From contig OZ245724.1 of assembly GCA_965227035.1 (NCBI GenBank), forward strand, positions 1,674,001 to 1,738,000: a stretch of 64,000 nucleotides of DNA. The letters run 5' to 3'. The number at the start of each line of letters is the position of its first letter. The stretch's first letter is position 1. A program made the position numbers and the translations under genes. The notes under the pieces are model-generated. The model ran no database searches. It was not told the origin of the DNA and saw only the letters and a program-made list of their open reading frames with translations. Shown piece after piece: positions 26,658 to 33,804 of the stretch. The DNA is from CBDDFQ01 sp965227035. GTDB taxonomy: Bacteria; Pseudomonadota; Gammaproteobacteria; Burkholderiales; Burkholderiaceae_C.

Positions 26658-27887
26658 TTATTTTGATTTGGAAGTCGAACGCCCGGTAACTGCGGCCACG
26701 ACTCTAAGAACGTTCATAAACAGAAAATCCAGGCTGCGGCTCACGCGACCAGCAACTTGCGCCGAGGCTTTTACGACGTTCTGAAGCCAACTCCTCTTGC
26801 GGCCGACGCCTACACCAGTCGTGCCGGTCGGGCGATGCAGACGAGACGCTTCGGTGACTCCAGGCTTTGTCTTCGACACACTACCCGCGCTATTCGTAAG
26901 GTCGGTGCTGGAGATAGAACTCACGCTGTTTGCGTCGTCGAGGGCGGAAGAGACGGGGTGGGTATCGGACATTTTGCTGCTTGCCTGCGTCTTGTAGTAA
27001 GGCGCTTCTGGTTGGGTTTCGATGCTCGAATGGCGCCGAATTTCAGAAGAATTTTTCGCTTCATTGCCGTTGATCGAGTTGCGCCGCGCAAGCAGTTTCG
27101 GCTTGCCCGCATCGGCTTCGAACTGGGTCAGATTTGCAATGGACTTCGTGGCGCGTGCCACAACCTGGTTGACGGCGGAAGCAGCGAAAGATGCAATCAA
27201 ATCGGCTCCGGGGCTGACCGCAATTGGTGCAGTCGCGTGGAACGTGTAGCCGAAGCCGCCTTCCTTGGCGCGACGAACGAATACCGGCCCTTCCTTCGCT
27301 TGCACTTCCGATTTCGCGAAAGGCGCGACGACTTCTTTGTCTTCGAGGAAACGCATGTTGACACCCAGAAGGTCGTTGACGATTTGGGGCTCGAAATTGC
27401 TGACCAGTTGAGCGCCGAGTATGGCGTTGCCGCTCGCGTTGTTCGATTGCAGGACTTGCTGGGTGAACTCGTTGGTGCGAGCCTTGAATTCGTTCATGAG
27501 AACCATGCTCGTCGAAGGCTGGGCGCTTGCCAGCTTGGAATAGGCTTTGACACCTTGCTCGCCTACGCCGATCAGGGTGACCGCCGACGGATGCTTCATG
27601 AAAGACTCGAGGGCGTTCATGAAAGTGGGCGACTTTTTATCGGTTGAAATTTCCTGCAACCCGTGCTGTGCAAGGGTTTCAGCGATATGGAAGTCGCGGC
27701 GGCCTTGCGATGCGAAATCCGAAGAGTTCGACGACACGACCGTCTGGAAAAATCCACCCGGTGATGGAGAAAGCTCGAGCTGGCCGACGAGGTTCGTTGC
27801 CTGCATTGGGATTTTCGCCGGGGTGCTCGAAGGAGCGATCTCGGTGCCGGATTGATAAGCGAGATCGTTGCGTACGCTAATGGTCAT
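26658..27887 (-). CDS. Accessory protein, FFDAF/YxAT module family, divergent long member
   Basis: A 409-residue protein without a signal peptide. Residues 87-220 are a divergent copy of the shared module: PTFMNALESFMKHP, NEFTQQVLQSNN, NDLLGVNMRFLED and VFVRRAKEGGFGYTFHAT align in order with the corresponding parts of the protein at 28202. The middle (about 255-350) is Ser/Thr/Asn-rich and probably disordered. The C-terminal 50 residues (GRKRSWLQNVVKASAQVA onward) form basic, amphipathic segments that could bind membranes. The start at 27887 follows AGGAAA at a good distance. It has its own terminator and a 300-bp upstream region with palindromic elements. Function unknown; a host-directed effector is one possibility. 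Confidence 0.72.
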   Translation of the reverse strand: MTISVRNDLAYQSGTEIAPSSTPAKIPMQATNLVGQLELSPSPGGFFQTVVSSNSSDFASQGRRDFHIAETLAQHGLQEISTDKKSPTFMNALESFMKHPSAVTLIGVGEQGVKAYSKLASAQPSTSMVLMNEFKARTNEFTQQVLQSNNASGNAILGAQLVSNFEPQIVNDLLGVNMRFLEDKEVVAPFAKSEVQAKEGPVFVRRAKEGGFGYTFHATAPIAVSPGADLIASFAASAVNQVVARATKSIANLTQFEADAGKPKLLARRNSINGNEAKNSSEIRRHSSIETQPEAPYYKTQASSKMSDTHPVSSALDDANSVSSISSTDLTNSAGSVSKTKPGVTEASRLHRPTGTTGVGVGRKRSWLQNVVKASAQVAGRVSRSLDFLFMNVLRVVAAVTGRSTSKSK

Positions 27888-28103
27888 GACTGGTTTCCTG
27901 TTCGTTAAGTTGGGTTGAGCAGCTAACGTGACAAGTAACTGATGAGCCTTCTGAACTCACTCGCACGCAACTACAAAACGGATCATTTCGTGTCCTCAAT
28001 TCCAAAAGCGCGAAAGTATCGAAATTGCGCAATTGATGGACGTATTGCGCTTAAAACGGCACCAAATCTTTTGCGGCAGCTTGGCGATGAGTTTTTGATG
28101 CGC
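27888..28103 (-). promoter_or_regulatory. Upstream region of the accessory gene at 27887, with palindrome and direct repeats
   Basis: This 216-bp stretch has no convincing gene (a 66-codon plus-strand ORF looks spurious). It holds a perfect 12-bp palindrome AATTGCGCAATT (28023-28034), a second copy of ATTGCGC exactly 20 bp away (28024 and 28044), and CCTCAATTC (27994-28002), which also occurs upstream of the accessory gene at 30374-30991. The layout suggests regulator binding sites about 100-160 bp ahead of the start codon. Confidence 0.5.
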
Positions 28104-28140
28104 AAAAAAAGGCCGACCCGGCATGGGTCGACCTTTGTTT
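28104..28140 (-). terminator. Rho-independent terminator
   Basis: On the minus strand the stem GGTCGACCC/GGGTCGGCC with a short loop is followed by seven Ts. It is 62 bp after the stop of the accessory gene at 28202, and so separates it from the next unit. Confidence 0.88.
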
Positions 28141-28201
28141 AGAGCCTACCGGGTCGCTTGTGGCAATCCGGCTCTCGTCAGGCTTCGAGCCCAATGCTCG
28201 A

Positions 28202-29665
28202 TTAGCTCTTTTTACGTCCGAAAAATCGGGTGCCGATTCGAGCCATGACATTTCCGATGTCGCGCACGCTTTCAGCGACTGCTTTGACAGTCGAATCCGA
28301 CGCTATTTTCTTCACCGCTCCATCCTCTACTGCACGCAGGTAGTCGCGTTTGCGGGGACCTGCGGAAAGCGGGTCGCGAGCGTATGAATTTTCGAAGGCG
28401 TCCGCAACGATTTCTTCGCGTTGCAAACGCAGGTTCTCACTGGCGTTGGTAACGCCTTTTGTGAAAGTTTCGTAGAAGCCTTTGATGGCTTCGCCGACGG
28501 AAGACATGGCACGCGAAACTGCAGCACTCAACTTATTCGCCGCGGAATTGACGCCGCTCGAAAGACGCGCAGCCCTGGATCGAGGTGCTGCCGGCGCTTT
28601 TTTCAGCGCGGACTTGAGGCCGATTGTCGATACAGCAGCAGGCGCAGACGGACCACGAACAAGCTCATCGGCGAATGTGACGCGGCGCGAATGCGCAGGT
28701 TGCAAGGGCGAGTTCTCCGCAGTCGTAATCATGGCTGTTTGAAGCTTGGGCTTCATGACTGTTTCCGCCGAGCGAGCGACGCCAGGAGCTTTCTTGCTAA
28801 CGAGGTTCGCGGTCGATTCGTCGGTGTTCGATTTATCGGTTGCCGATTTATCAGCTTTCGATTTGATCGAAGCGTGGAACGCGGCGTTGTAAGGAACCAC
28901 CGGCGGGCGCCAGGTTTGCGCGGTCGGGGCGAAGGTCGCAGTAGCTGCGGGGGTCTCTGTCTTCGCGGGACTGGAGGTAGTCGCGTAATAAGAATTTGCA
29001 CCACCGGTGCTATTCACTCTACGCACGATGACCAGGTCGCCTTTGTCTTGCGCGGGGGAATTGAGCGGCAAACATTTGCCATCTTCCATAACGCTGGTGG
29101 AAATATTCAGCAGCTTCATGAGCGCAAGTGGCATGACCTGCTCGCCCATATAGAGGAGATTCGGGACCACACCTGTGTTCCCGTTGATATACGCATGGCT
29201 TGCCGCGAATTCGTTCTGATGCTTGTCCACGTATTTTTTGGCGGCGTCCTCAAGCGTGCTTTCAGGGTCGATCTTGGAGTCCACCGCTGCGCGCAGCTTG
29301 GGGTCGCAAGCCGGATCGGCAATCAGAGATCGCAGCGCATCGAAAAATGTGGGATGAGGTGTCGACGACGGAAGCAGGTTCAAGCGGAGTTTATCCAGCT
29401 CGATCCAGGTGCTGGCATGCAGACTTGGCTTGAAAACGCCAGGAAGTTGGGCTTGCTTCGGGGCCTCGGGGAGTGCATACGCGGAAAACGGAAGCACAGA
29501 AATAGAACTAGGCAAAAGAGATCCTTCGATGGTCTGGTTTATGGGACGTGCATCGCGAAAGACTTGCGCCGCTCTCATCTTTTCAGATTCAACGCTTTCC
29601 TTCGATGCAGGCGGCACGATGCCAGCCAACGAACGATTCAAGAAAAGATTCCACCAAGCGCACAT
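28202..29665 (-). CDS. Accessory protein, FFDAF/YxAT module family, long member with RVTF motif
   Basis: A 487-residue protein (458 if it starts at the ATG at 29578). No signal peptide. Residues 92-230 carry the shared module: KLRLNLLPS, TFFDALRSLIADP, HQNEF, VMPLALMKLLNISTSVMEDG, VIVRR and SYYAT. A Lys/Ser/Thr-rich linker (about 265-320) follows. Residues 325-332 read HSRRVTFA, a textbook match to the RVxF docking motif for protein phosphatase 1, with GLKSALKKAP just after it. The C-terminal 120 residues are helical and basic, ending RIGTRFFGRKKS. Neither start has a strong Shine-Dalgarno. Three TTCAGGAA-like repeats lie just upstream. The role is unknown. Confidence 0.74.
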   Translation of the reverse strand: MCAWWNLFLNRSLAGIVPPASKESVESEKMRAAQVFRDARPINQTIEGSLLPSSISVLPFSAYALPEAPKQAQLPGVFKPSLHASTWIELDKLRLNLLPSSTPHPTFFDALRSLIADPACDPKLRAAVDSKIDPESTLEDAAKKYVDKHQNEFAASHAYINGNTGVVPNLLYMGEQVMPLALMKLLNISTSVMEDGKCLPLNSPAQDKGDLVIVRRVNSTGGANSYYATTSSPAKTETPAATATFAPTAQTWRPPVVPYNAAFHASIKSKADKSATDKSNTDESTANLVSKKAPGVARSAETVMKPKLQTAMITTAENSPLQPAHSRRVTFADELVRGPSAPAAVSTIGLKSALKKAPAAPRSRAARLSSGVNSAANKLSAAVSRAMSSVGEAIKGFYETFTKGVTNASENLRLQREEIVADAFENSYARDPLSAGPRKRDYLRAVEDGAVKKIASDSTVKAVAESVRDIGNVMARIGTRFFGRKKS

Positions 29666-29697
29666 TTGCGGGATCGCGCGCGTCTTTGAAGGAACGA

Positions 29698-29730
29698 ATT
29701 CAGGAAAAGCTTCAGGAAACCTTCAGGAAG
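29698..29730. repeat. Three short direct repeats (TTCAGGAA) upstream of the accessory gene at 29665
   Basis: TTCAGGAA occurs three times in 33 bp, with CAGGAA at 29701, 29713 and 29723 (spacing 12 and 10 bp, about one helical turn each). They lie 34-64 bp ahead of the TTG-proximal ATG at 29665 and could be tandem regulator sites. Confidence 0.45.
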
Positions 29731-29784
29731 AACTCGATCTGTTTGCTAGCAAATAATGATTAGCGAATCGGCTGACGCGCTGCC

Positions 29785-29820
29785 TCGGGCAAATCTGCTT
29801 GTTGCAGCTTTTTTGCCCGA
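29785..29820. repeat. Long hairpin after the tandem-repeat gene
   Basis: Arms TCGGGCAAA (29785-29793) and TTTGCCCGA (29812-29820) are perfect, with an inner CTGC/GCAG pairing. It lies downstream of the gene at 29892-30293 and may act as its terminator, but no T-run follows on the minus strand. Confidence 0.5.
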
Positions 29821-29891
29821 AGCGGCTAGATGCGGGACGAATTCAGTTCGAGAAATTCGCTGCTATCGAACGGCGTCTGCCGACATGCGAC

Positions 29892-30293
29892 TTAGCGGAT
29901 TCCGCAAACCTGCCTTAGCACCCAGTTAAGAGCGCGACGCGAAGTGGTTGCTGGAAGCGGAATATCGCTCAATTCGCTCCAGCGTCGACCAGCAGGTTTC
30001 CGAGTCACTTCGACAGGCTTGCTTTCTTCGCTCGACGAGGACGAGGAATTCGAAGGAGACCTCTCGAAGTCACTGACTAGCTGTTCCGAGAGCTCAGTCC
30101 CTGCGCGCGCTGCGAGCAGGTGCGGTGCGATCGGAGCTTGGCTCTTCACGGAGACAAGATGAGGTGCAAGTGGAGCCTGGCTCTTCACAGAAACAAGATG
30201 CGGAGCGAGCGGCGCGTGTTTCTCTTTATTTCCCGCTAAAAATACTTGGTCGGAGTAGACGCGGGGCGATGTTGCGGAGTAGATGGGAGGCAA
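29892..30293 (-). CDS. Accessory protein with 13-residue tandem repeats
   Basis: A 133-residue protein starting at a TTG (30293) with AAGGA six bases upstream. Residues 27-65 are three tandem 13-residue units, APLAPHLVSVKSQ twice exactly and then APIAPHLLAARAG. A Ser-run and acidic patch (about 79-92) follow, then GRRWSELSDIPLPA and a basic amphipathic end, RRALNWVLRQVCGIR. There is no shared FFDAF module, signal peptide or recognised family. It sits between two module-family genes on the same strand, so a joint role is likely. The first two repeats are almost identical at DNA level, so copy number may vary between strains. Confidence 0.65.
   Translation of the reverse strand: MPPIYSATSPRVYSDQVFLAGNKEKHAPLAPHLVSVKSQAPLAPHLVSVKSQAPIAPHLLAARAGTELSEQLVSDFERSPSNSSSSSSEESKPVEVTRKPAGRRWSELSDIPLPATTSRRALNWVLRQVCGIR
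30099..30215 (-). repeat. Three tandem 39-bp repeats inside the accessory gene
   Basis: Units at 30177-30215, 30138-30176 and 30099-30137 encode the 13-residue repeats. The first two differ by a few bases and the third is degenerate. All are whole-codon length, so gain or loss of a unit keeps the frame. Confidence 0.85.
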
Positions 30294-30373
30294 AGTGTTT
30301 CCTTAGTTTGGTTTCAATGGTTGTCCGGTTTCGAATCGCTTCACGATGACTCGATAGCTATTGAGGTGGATAG

Positions 30374-30991
30374 TTATTGAGGCGCTGCAGCTAATTCTTT
30401 CGCCATGCTCAGATGAACTCGCACTTGTCCTGAACGGTTCTCGGTCGTGGCCATGTAGCAGGGTTTGCCTGTGCCAGCCTCGGTCATGCGAAGAAAGTAG
30501 ATTCCGTCTCTTGGCTGCGTATTCGGATCGAGACGCTTGAGTTCACCTGCTTCGATGAAGGTCGCTGGTATGCCGAGTAGCTTCATGAATGCCACAGGCA
30601 AAAGGCGCTCTTTTTTTTCGTCGGCGTTTTCGCTTCTGAAGCCGGCAGAGCTTTCGCGAGAGTCTTCGAATTCATTTGGATGCAGCCGCAGGTATTCCGC
30701 TGCTGCGTCATCAAGCGACATTCCCGGCTTTACGTTGCGCTTCATGGCGTAGCGAATCTGAGGATCACATTTCTCACTGTCGAGCAACGCGTTGAACGCA
30801 TCGAAAAAATTGGCATTCTTGACATGACTCTTGACCACGCTCAAGTCCAACCTCTTGAGTTCTGCCAATGTCGCCAAACATTGCGCACCTGCTGCCGCGG
30901 CCGCCGGATTTTGCAAGCACCAGATTGCAAGCTCGTTCGAGCCGGTATTCGGAATAGATAAATACAAAAAGTCTCCCTCAGATGGATTCAT
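30374..30991 (-). CDS. Accessory protein, FFDAF/YxAT module family, member 2
   Basis: A 205-residue protein with no signal peptide. The shared module covers most of it: ATLAELKRLDLSVV, FFDAFNALLD (62-71), LRLHPNEFED, LLPVAFMKLLGIPATFI (130-146), GELKRLDPNTQPRDGIYFLR and GKPCYMAT (175-182). It is the closest relative of the protein at 19171, more than 11 kb away on the far side of hrpA and argA. The first 35 residues differ between family members. The ATG at 30991 has only a weak Shine-Dalgarno. CCTCAATTC, also seen upstream of the gene at 27887, is 40 bp upstream (31031-31039). Function unknown. Confidence 0.75.
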   Translation of the reverse strand: MNPSEGDFLYLSIPNTGSNELAIWCLQNPAAAAAGAQCLATLAELKRLDLSVVKSHVKNANFFDAFNALLDSEKCDPQIRYAMKRNVKPGMSLDDAAAEYLRLHPNEFEDSRESSAGFRSENADEKKERLLPVAFMKLLGIPATFIEAGELKRLDPNTQPRDGIYFLRMTEAGTGKPCYMATTENRSGQVRVHLSMAKELAAAPQ

Positions 30992-31141
30992 TTATGGAAA
31001 TCACATCGAAGAACCGCCCTCCTCGAGGTGCCTCAATTCAGGCCCGTCCTTCGATGAGGGCCGAACAGTGCCAGCGCCCGACAGGTCTGACAGAGGAATT
31101 CCCGAAATGAGCGCTTGCCGGATCCAACACGCGTAAGACGG

Positions 31142-31169
31142 AACTAACTCAATAGAAATTCAGTTAGTT
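31142..31169. repeat. AT-rich inverted repeat between the accessory gene and dsbB
   Basis: AACTAACT (31142-31149) and AGTTAGTT (31162-31169) are perfect 8-base arms with a 12-base loop. It lies in the 262-bp gap between the divergent-facing ends of the accessory set (start at 30991) and dsbB (stop at 31254). Possibly an operator; function unknown. Confidence 0.4.
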
Positions 31170-31194
31170 GAAAGGCTTCTAGTCCGACTGAGAA

Positions 31195-31230
31195 TAAAAA
31201 AAGGGTGGCCCGCATTGCAGCGGCCACCCT
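31195..31230 (-). terminator. Rho-independent terminator of the sulfate operon
   Basis: On the minus strand, AGGGTGGCC pairs with GGCCACCC across a GC-containing loop, followed by seven Ts. It lies 24 bp after dsbB and is the first strong terminator below the hydrolase-sbp-cysTWA-dsbB gene row. Confidence 0.9.
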
Positions 31231-31253
31231 TCGGCACCTTCGAAAACGGAATA

Positions 31254-31772
31254 TCAGCGCTTGGCGCGCACGACAGCCAATGCCAAAAATACGATCGCGA
31301 AAATCACGAAGCAGACGAACGACCAGTTGGCGATCGAGCCGCCCAGGAAGGTCCAGTCGACCTGCGAGCAATCGCCAGATCCCTTGAAGATCATTGGGAT
31401 GGCGCGGCTGATCGGGAAGGCTTCGATCATTCCGTAGAAGTCACGGCCGCAGGACATTTCTTCCGGCGGATACCACTGTAGAAAGCTCTGGCGAATCGCG
31501 ACGAAAGCGCCAAAACCGGAGACCAGCAGTCCAATCACGCTACCGGTGATCTGAACACCGCGACTCTTCGAAACGGCGGTAAGTCCGGAGATGACTGCCA
31601 CGCCGATCAATGCGTATCGCTGCACGATGCACATTGGGCAAGGCTCGAGTCCGACGACGTGCTGCAGATAAAGCCCGAACGCCAGCATGAGCACGCACGC
31701 CAGGGTAATGGCAGCCAGTACGCCGCGAGGAGCATTGCTCAGTGTGGCGGAGATTCGATTTAGCAAGATCAC
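31254..31772 (-). CDS. dsbB: Disulfide bond formation protein B
   Basis: A 172-residue inner-membrane protein that reoxidises DsbA and passes electrons to quinone. It has four membrane segments, the first periplasmic-loop cysteine pair in GLEPCPMCIVQRYAL, and a second loop with EMSCGRDF and GSGDCSQVDW holding the other pair. The start is GTG at 31772, overlapping the cysA stop (GTGA), so translation is coupled to the sulfate ABC operon. This placement is not the usual one for dsbB. Confidence 0.95.
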   Translation of the reverse strand: MILLNRISATLSNAPRGVLAAITLACVLMLAFGLYLQHVVGLEPCPMCIVQRYALIGVAVISGLTAVSKSRGVQITGSVIGLLVSGFGAFVAIRQSFLQWYPPEEMSCGRDFYGMIEAFPISRAIPMIFKGSGDCSQVDWTFLGGSIANWSFVCFVIFAIVFLALAVVRAKR

Positions 31773-32884
31773 TGTCCTTCAACAAAAACGCGGGCCTTTC
31801 GCGGTGTGACGACAAGCGTGTCACCCTCACGAATTCCGAGATCCCTGAATTGTTGCGCAGGAATTTGCGCTTCTATCAAAGTTTGCTCGGGCTTTTTCGA
31901 CGCCTTGTCTTTCGACAAATCGTCCGAGGGTTGGTGATCCTCAACTGGAATAAGTTCCAGACGCGCGGTCGGACCGACCACTATCGCCCGGGTAAGTGTG
32001 GCAACGATGCCGGTCGATCCGGGCGAGTATTTCTGCACCTCCAAGTCGTGCGGCCTCACGAAAGCTATCGCCTTGCCGTCCTGAACCGCCTCGTGTTCCG
32101 GCGATTCGATCTGAATACCGTGCACGCTGACCTGCCCTGCCTTCGCCTGGCCCTGAAATCGGTTCACATCGCCCAGGAATCCGTAGACGAACGGGCTGGC
32201 GGGATGATCCCAGACTTCCTGCGGCGATCCGACCTGCTCCACGGTGCCGCTGTTCATCAGCACGACACGATCGGCCACTTCGAGAGCCTCTTCCTGATCG
32301 TGGGTCACGAAAATACTCGTGACGTGCAGCTCGTCGTGAAGCCGGCGCAGCCAGCGACGCAGTTCCTTGCGAACCTTAGCGTCGAGAGCACCGAAGGGCT
32401 CGTCCAGCAAAAGTACTTTGGGTTCGACCGCGAGAGCGCGAGCCAGTGCAATTCGTTGACGCTGACCACCCGACAATTGCGACGGATAGCGGTCTGCCAG
32501 CCAGTCGAGCTGCACCAGGTTCAGCAGCGAATGCACTTTTTCCTTGATGACCGCATCGCTCGGACGCGTGGTGCGCGGTTTCACCCGCAAGCCGAACGCG
32601 ACGTTCTCGAACACGGTCATATGGCGGAACAGCGCGTAATGCTGGAACACGAAGCCGACTTCACGTTCGCGCACATGCTTCTCGGTGGTGTCTTCGCCCG
32701 AGAAAAGAATCGATCCCGAGTCTCCCGATTCCAGTCCGGCAATGATGCGAAGCAAGGTAGTCTTGCCGCAGCCCGACGGGCCGAGCAAAGCGATCAGCTC
32801 ACCGGAGTTGATGTCCAGCGACACATCGCGCAAGGCGTGGAAGTCGCCGAATTTCTTGCTGACGTTTCTGATTTCGATACTCAT
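31769..32884 (-). CDS. cysA: Sulfate ABC transporter ATP-binding protein
   Basis: A 371-residue ABC ATPase that energises sulfate/thiosulfate uptake. Motifs: GPSGCGKTTLLRIIAGLE (Walker A), LSGGQRQRIALARAL (signature), VLLLDEPFGALD (Walker B) and THDQEEALEVADRVV. The C-terminal 120 residues are the TOBE-like regulatory domain of the family. The start at 32884 overlaps the cysW stop (ATGA). Confidence 0.96.
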   Translation of the reverse strand: MSIEIRNVSKKFGDFHALRDVSLDINSGELIALLGPSGCGKTTLLRIIAGLESGDSGSILFSGEDTTEKHVREREVGFVFQHYALFRHMTVFENVAFGLRVKPRTTRPSDAVIKEKVHSLLNLVQLDWLADRYPSQLSGGQRQRIALARALAVEPKVLLLDEPFGALDAKVRKELRRWLRRLHDELHVTSIFVTHDQEEALEVADRVVLMNSGTVEQVGSPQEVWDHPASPFVYGFLGDVNRFQGQAKAGQVSVHGIQIESPEHEAVQDGKAIAFVRPHDLEVQKYSPGSTGIVATLTRAIVVGPTARLELIPVEDHQPSDDLSKDKASKKPEQTLIEAQIPAQQFRDLGIREGDTLVVTPRKARVFVEGQ

Positions 32885-33804
32885 GATTGTTCTTTCACCG
32901 GACGCTCGAGCGGCAGTTCGGCCGCTTCGCGCATTTCGCGCTCGTGGCGCCACTCGACCACCGATTTGATTACCAGCGTGACCAGCGCCAGGATCGCCAG
33001 AAGCGATGCCACCGCGAAAGCCGCCACCGACTGATATTCGTTGTACAAAATTTCCACGTGCAGCGGCAGCGTGTTGGTCTGGCCGCGAATATGGCCCGAC
33101 ACCACCGACACCGCGCCGAACTCGCCCATCGCGCGTGCGTTGCAAAGAATCACGCCGTAGATGAGGCCCCATTTGATGTTGGGCAGCGTCACATACCAGA
33201 ATGTCTGCCAGCCGTTCGCGCCCAGCACGATGGCCGCCTGCTCTTCGTCGTTACCCTGCGCCTGCATGAGCGGAATCAACTCGCGCGCAATGAACGGGAA
33301 GGTGACGAAGATGGTGGCCAAAATGATGCCGGGTACCGCGAACACGATCTTGATGTCGTGCGCCTGGAGCCACGGTCCGAACCAGCCTTGCGCACCGAAC
33401 ATCAGCACATAGACCAGGCCCGCCACTACGGGCGATACCGAGAACGGCAGATCGATCAGCGTCGTGAGGAACGACTTGCCGCGAAACTCGTATTTCGCGA
33501 CTGCCCAGGATGCGGCAATCCCGAAAACCAGGTTGAGCGGCACTGCGATGGCTGCAGTGATAAGCGTGAGCTTGATGGCGTGCCATGCATCGGGTTCGAG
33601 CAACGCTTCGAAGTAAGCGGCAGGCCCCTTGCGCAAGGCTTCTGTGAACACGGCCACCAGCGGCAGCACAAGAAACAGCGCCAGAAAAACGAACGCAATG
33701 CCTAGCAGCACATATCTGACCATGGGCGACTCGGTCGTGCTGACCTTGACCCGGGGCGTGCCGGACACGCTTGACGTCTTAAGTGAAGATGCCGCGCCGC
33801 TCAT
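32881..33804 (-). CDS. cysW: Sulfate ABC transporter permease CysW
   Basis: A 307-residue permease with about six membrane helices. It shows the family pieces YVLLGIAFVFLALFLVLPLV, LIDLPFSVSPVVAGLVYVLMFG and the EAA-like loop GEFGAVSVVSGHIRGQTNT. An N-terminal cytoplasmic lead of about 28 Ser/Thr-rich residues precedes the first helix. It overlaps cysT and cysA by ATGA at both ends. Confidence 0.95.
   Translation of the reverse strand: MSGAASSLKTSSVSGTPRVKVSTTESPMVRYVLLGIAFVFLALFLVLPLVAVFTEALRKGPAAYFEALLEPDAWHAIKLTLITAAIAVPLNLVFGIAASWAVAKYEFRGKSFLTTLIDLPFSVSPVVAGLVYVLMFGAQGWFGPWLQAHDIKIVFAVPGIILATIFVTFPFIARELIPLMQAQGNDEEQAAIVLGANGWQTFWYVTLPNIKWGLIYGVILCNARAMGEFGAVSVVSGHIRGQTNTLPLHVEILYNEYQSVAAFAVASLLAILALVTLVIKSVVEWRHEREMREAAELPLERPVKEQS

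Noticed and set aside
27942..28142. Plus-strand ORF of 66 codons between two accessory genes
   Set aside because: It runs through a perfect terminator hairpin and a palindrome, lacks a ribosome site and has no neighbours on its strand.
28421..29689. Plus-strand ORF of 422 codons opposite the long module-family gene
   Set aside because: Very rich in Arg, Cys and His as expected from an antisense frame; the minus-strand frame shows paralogy with three other genes, which the antisense frame does not.
31742..33034. Plus-strand ORF of 430 codons opposite cysA
   Set aside because: Antisense to cysA and the end of cysW, whose ABC motifs are complete.
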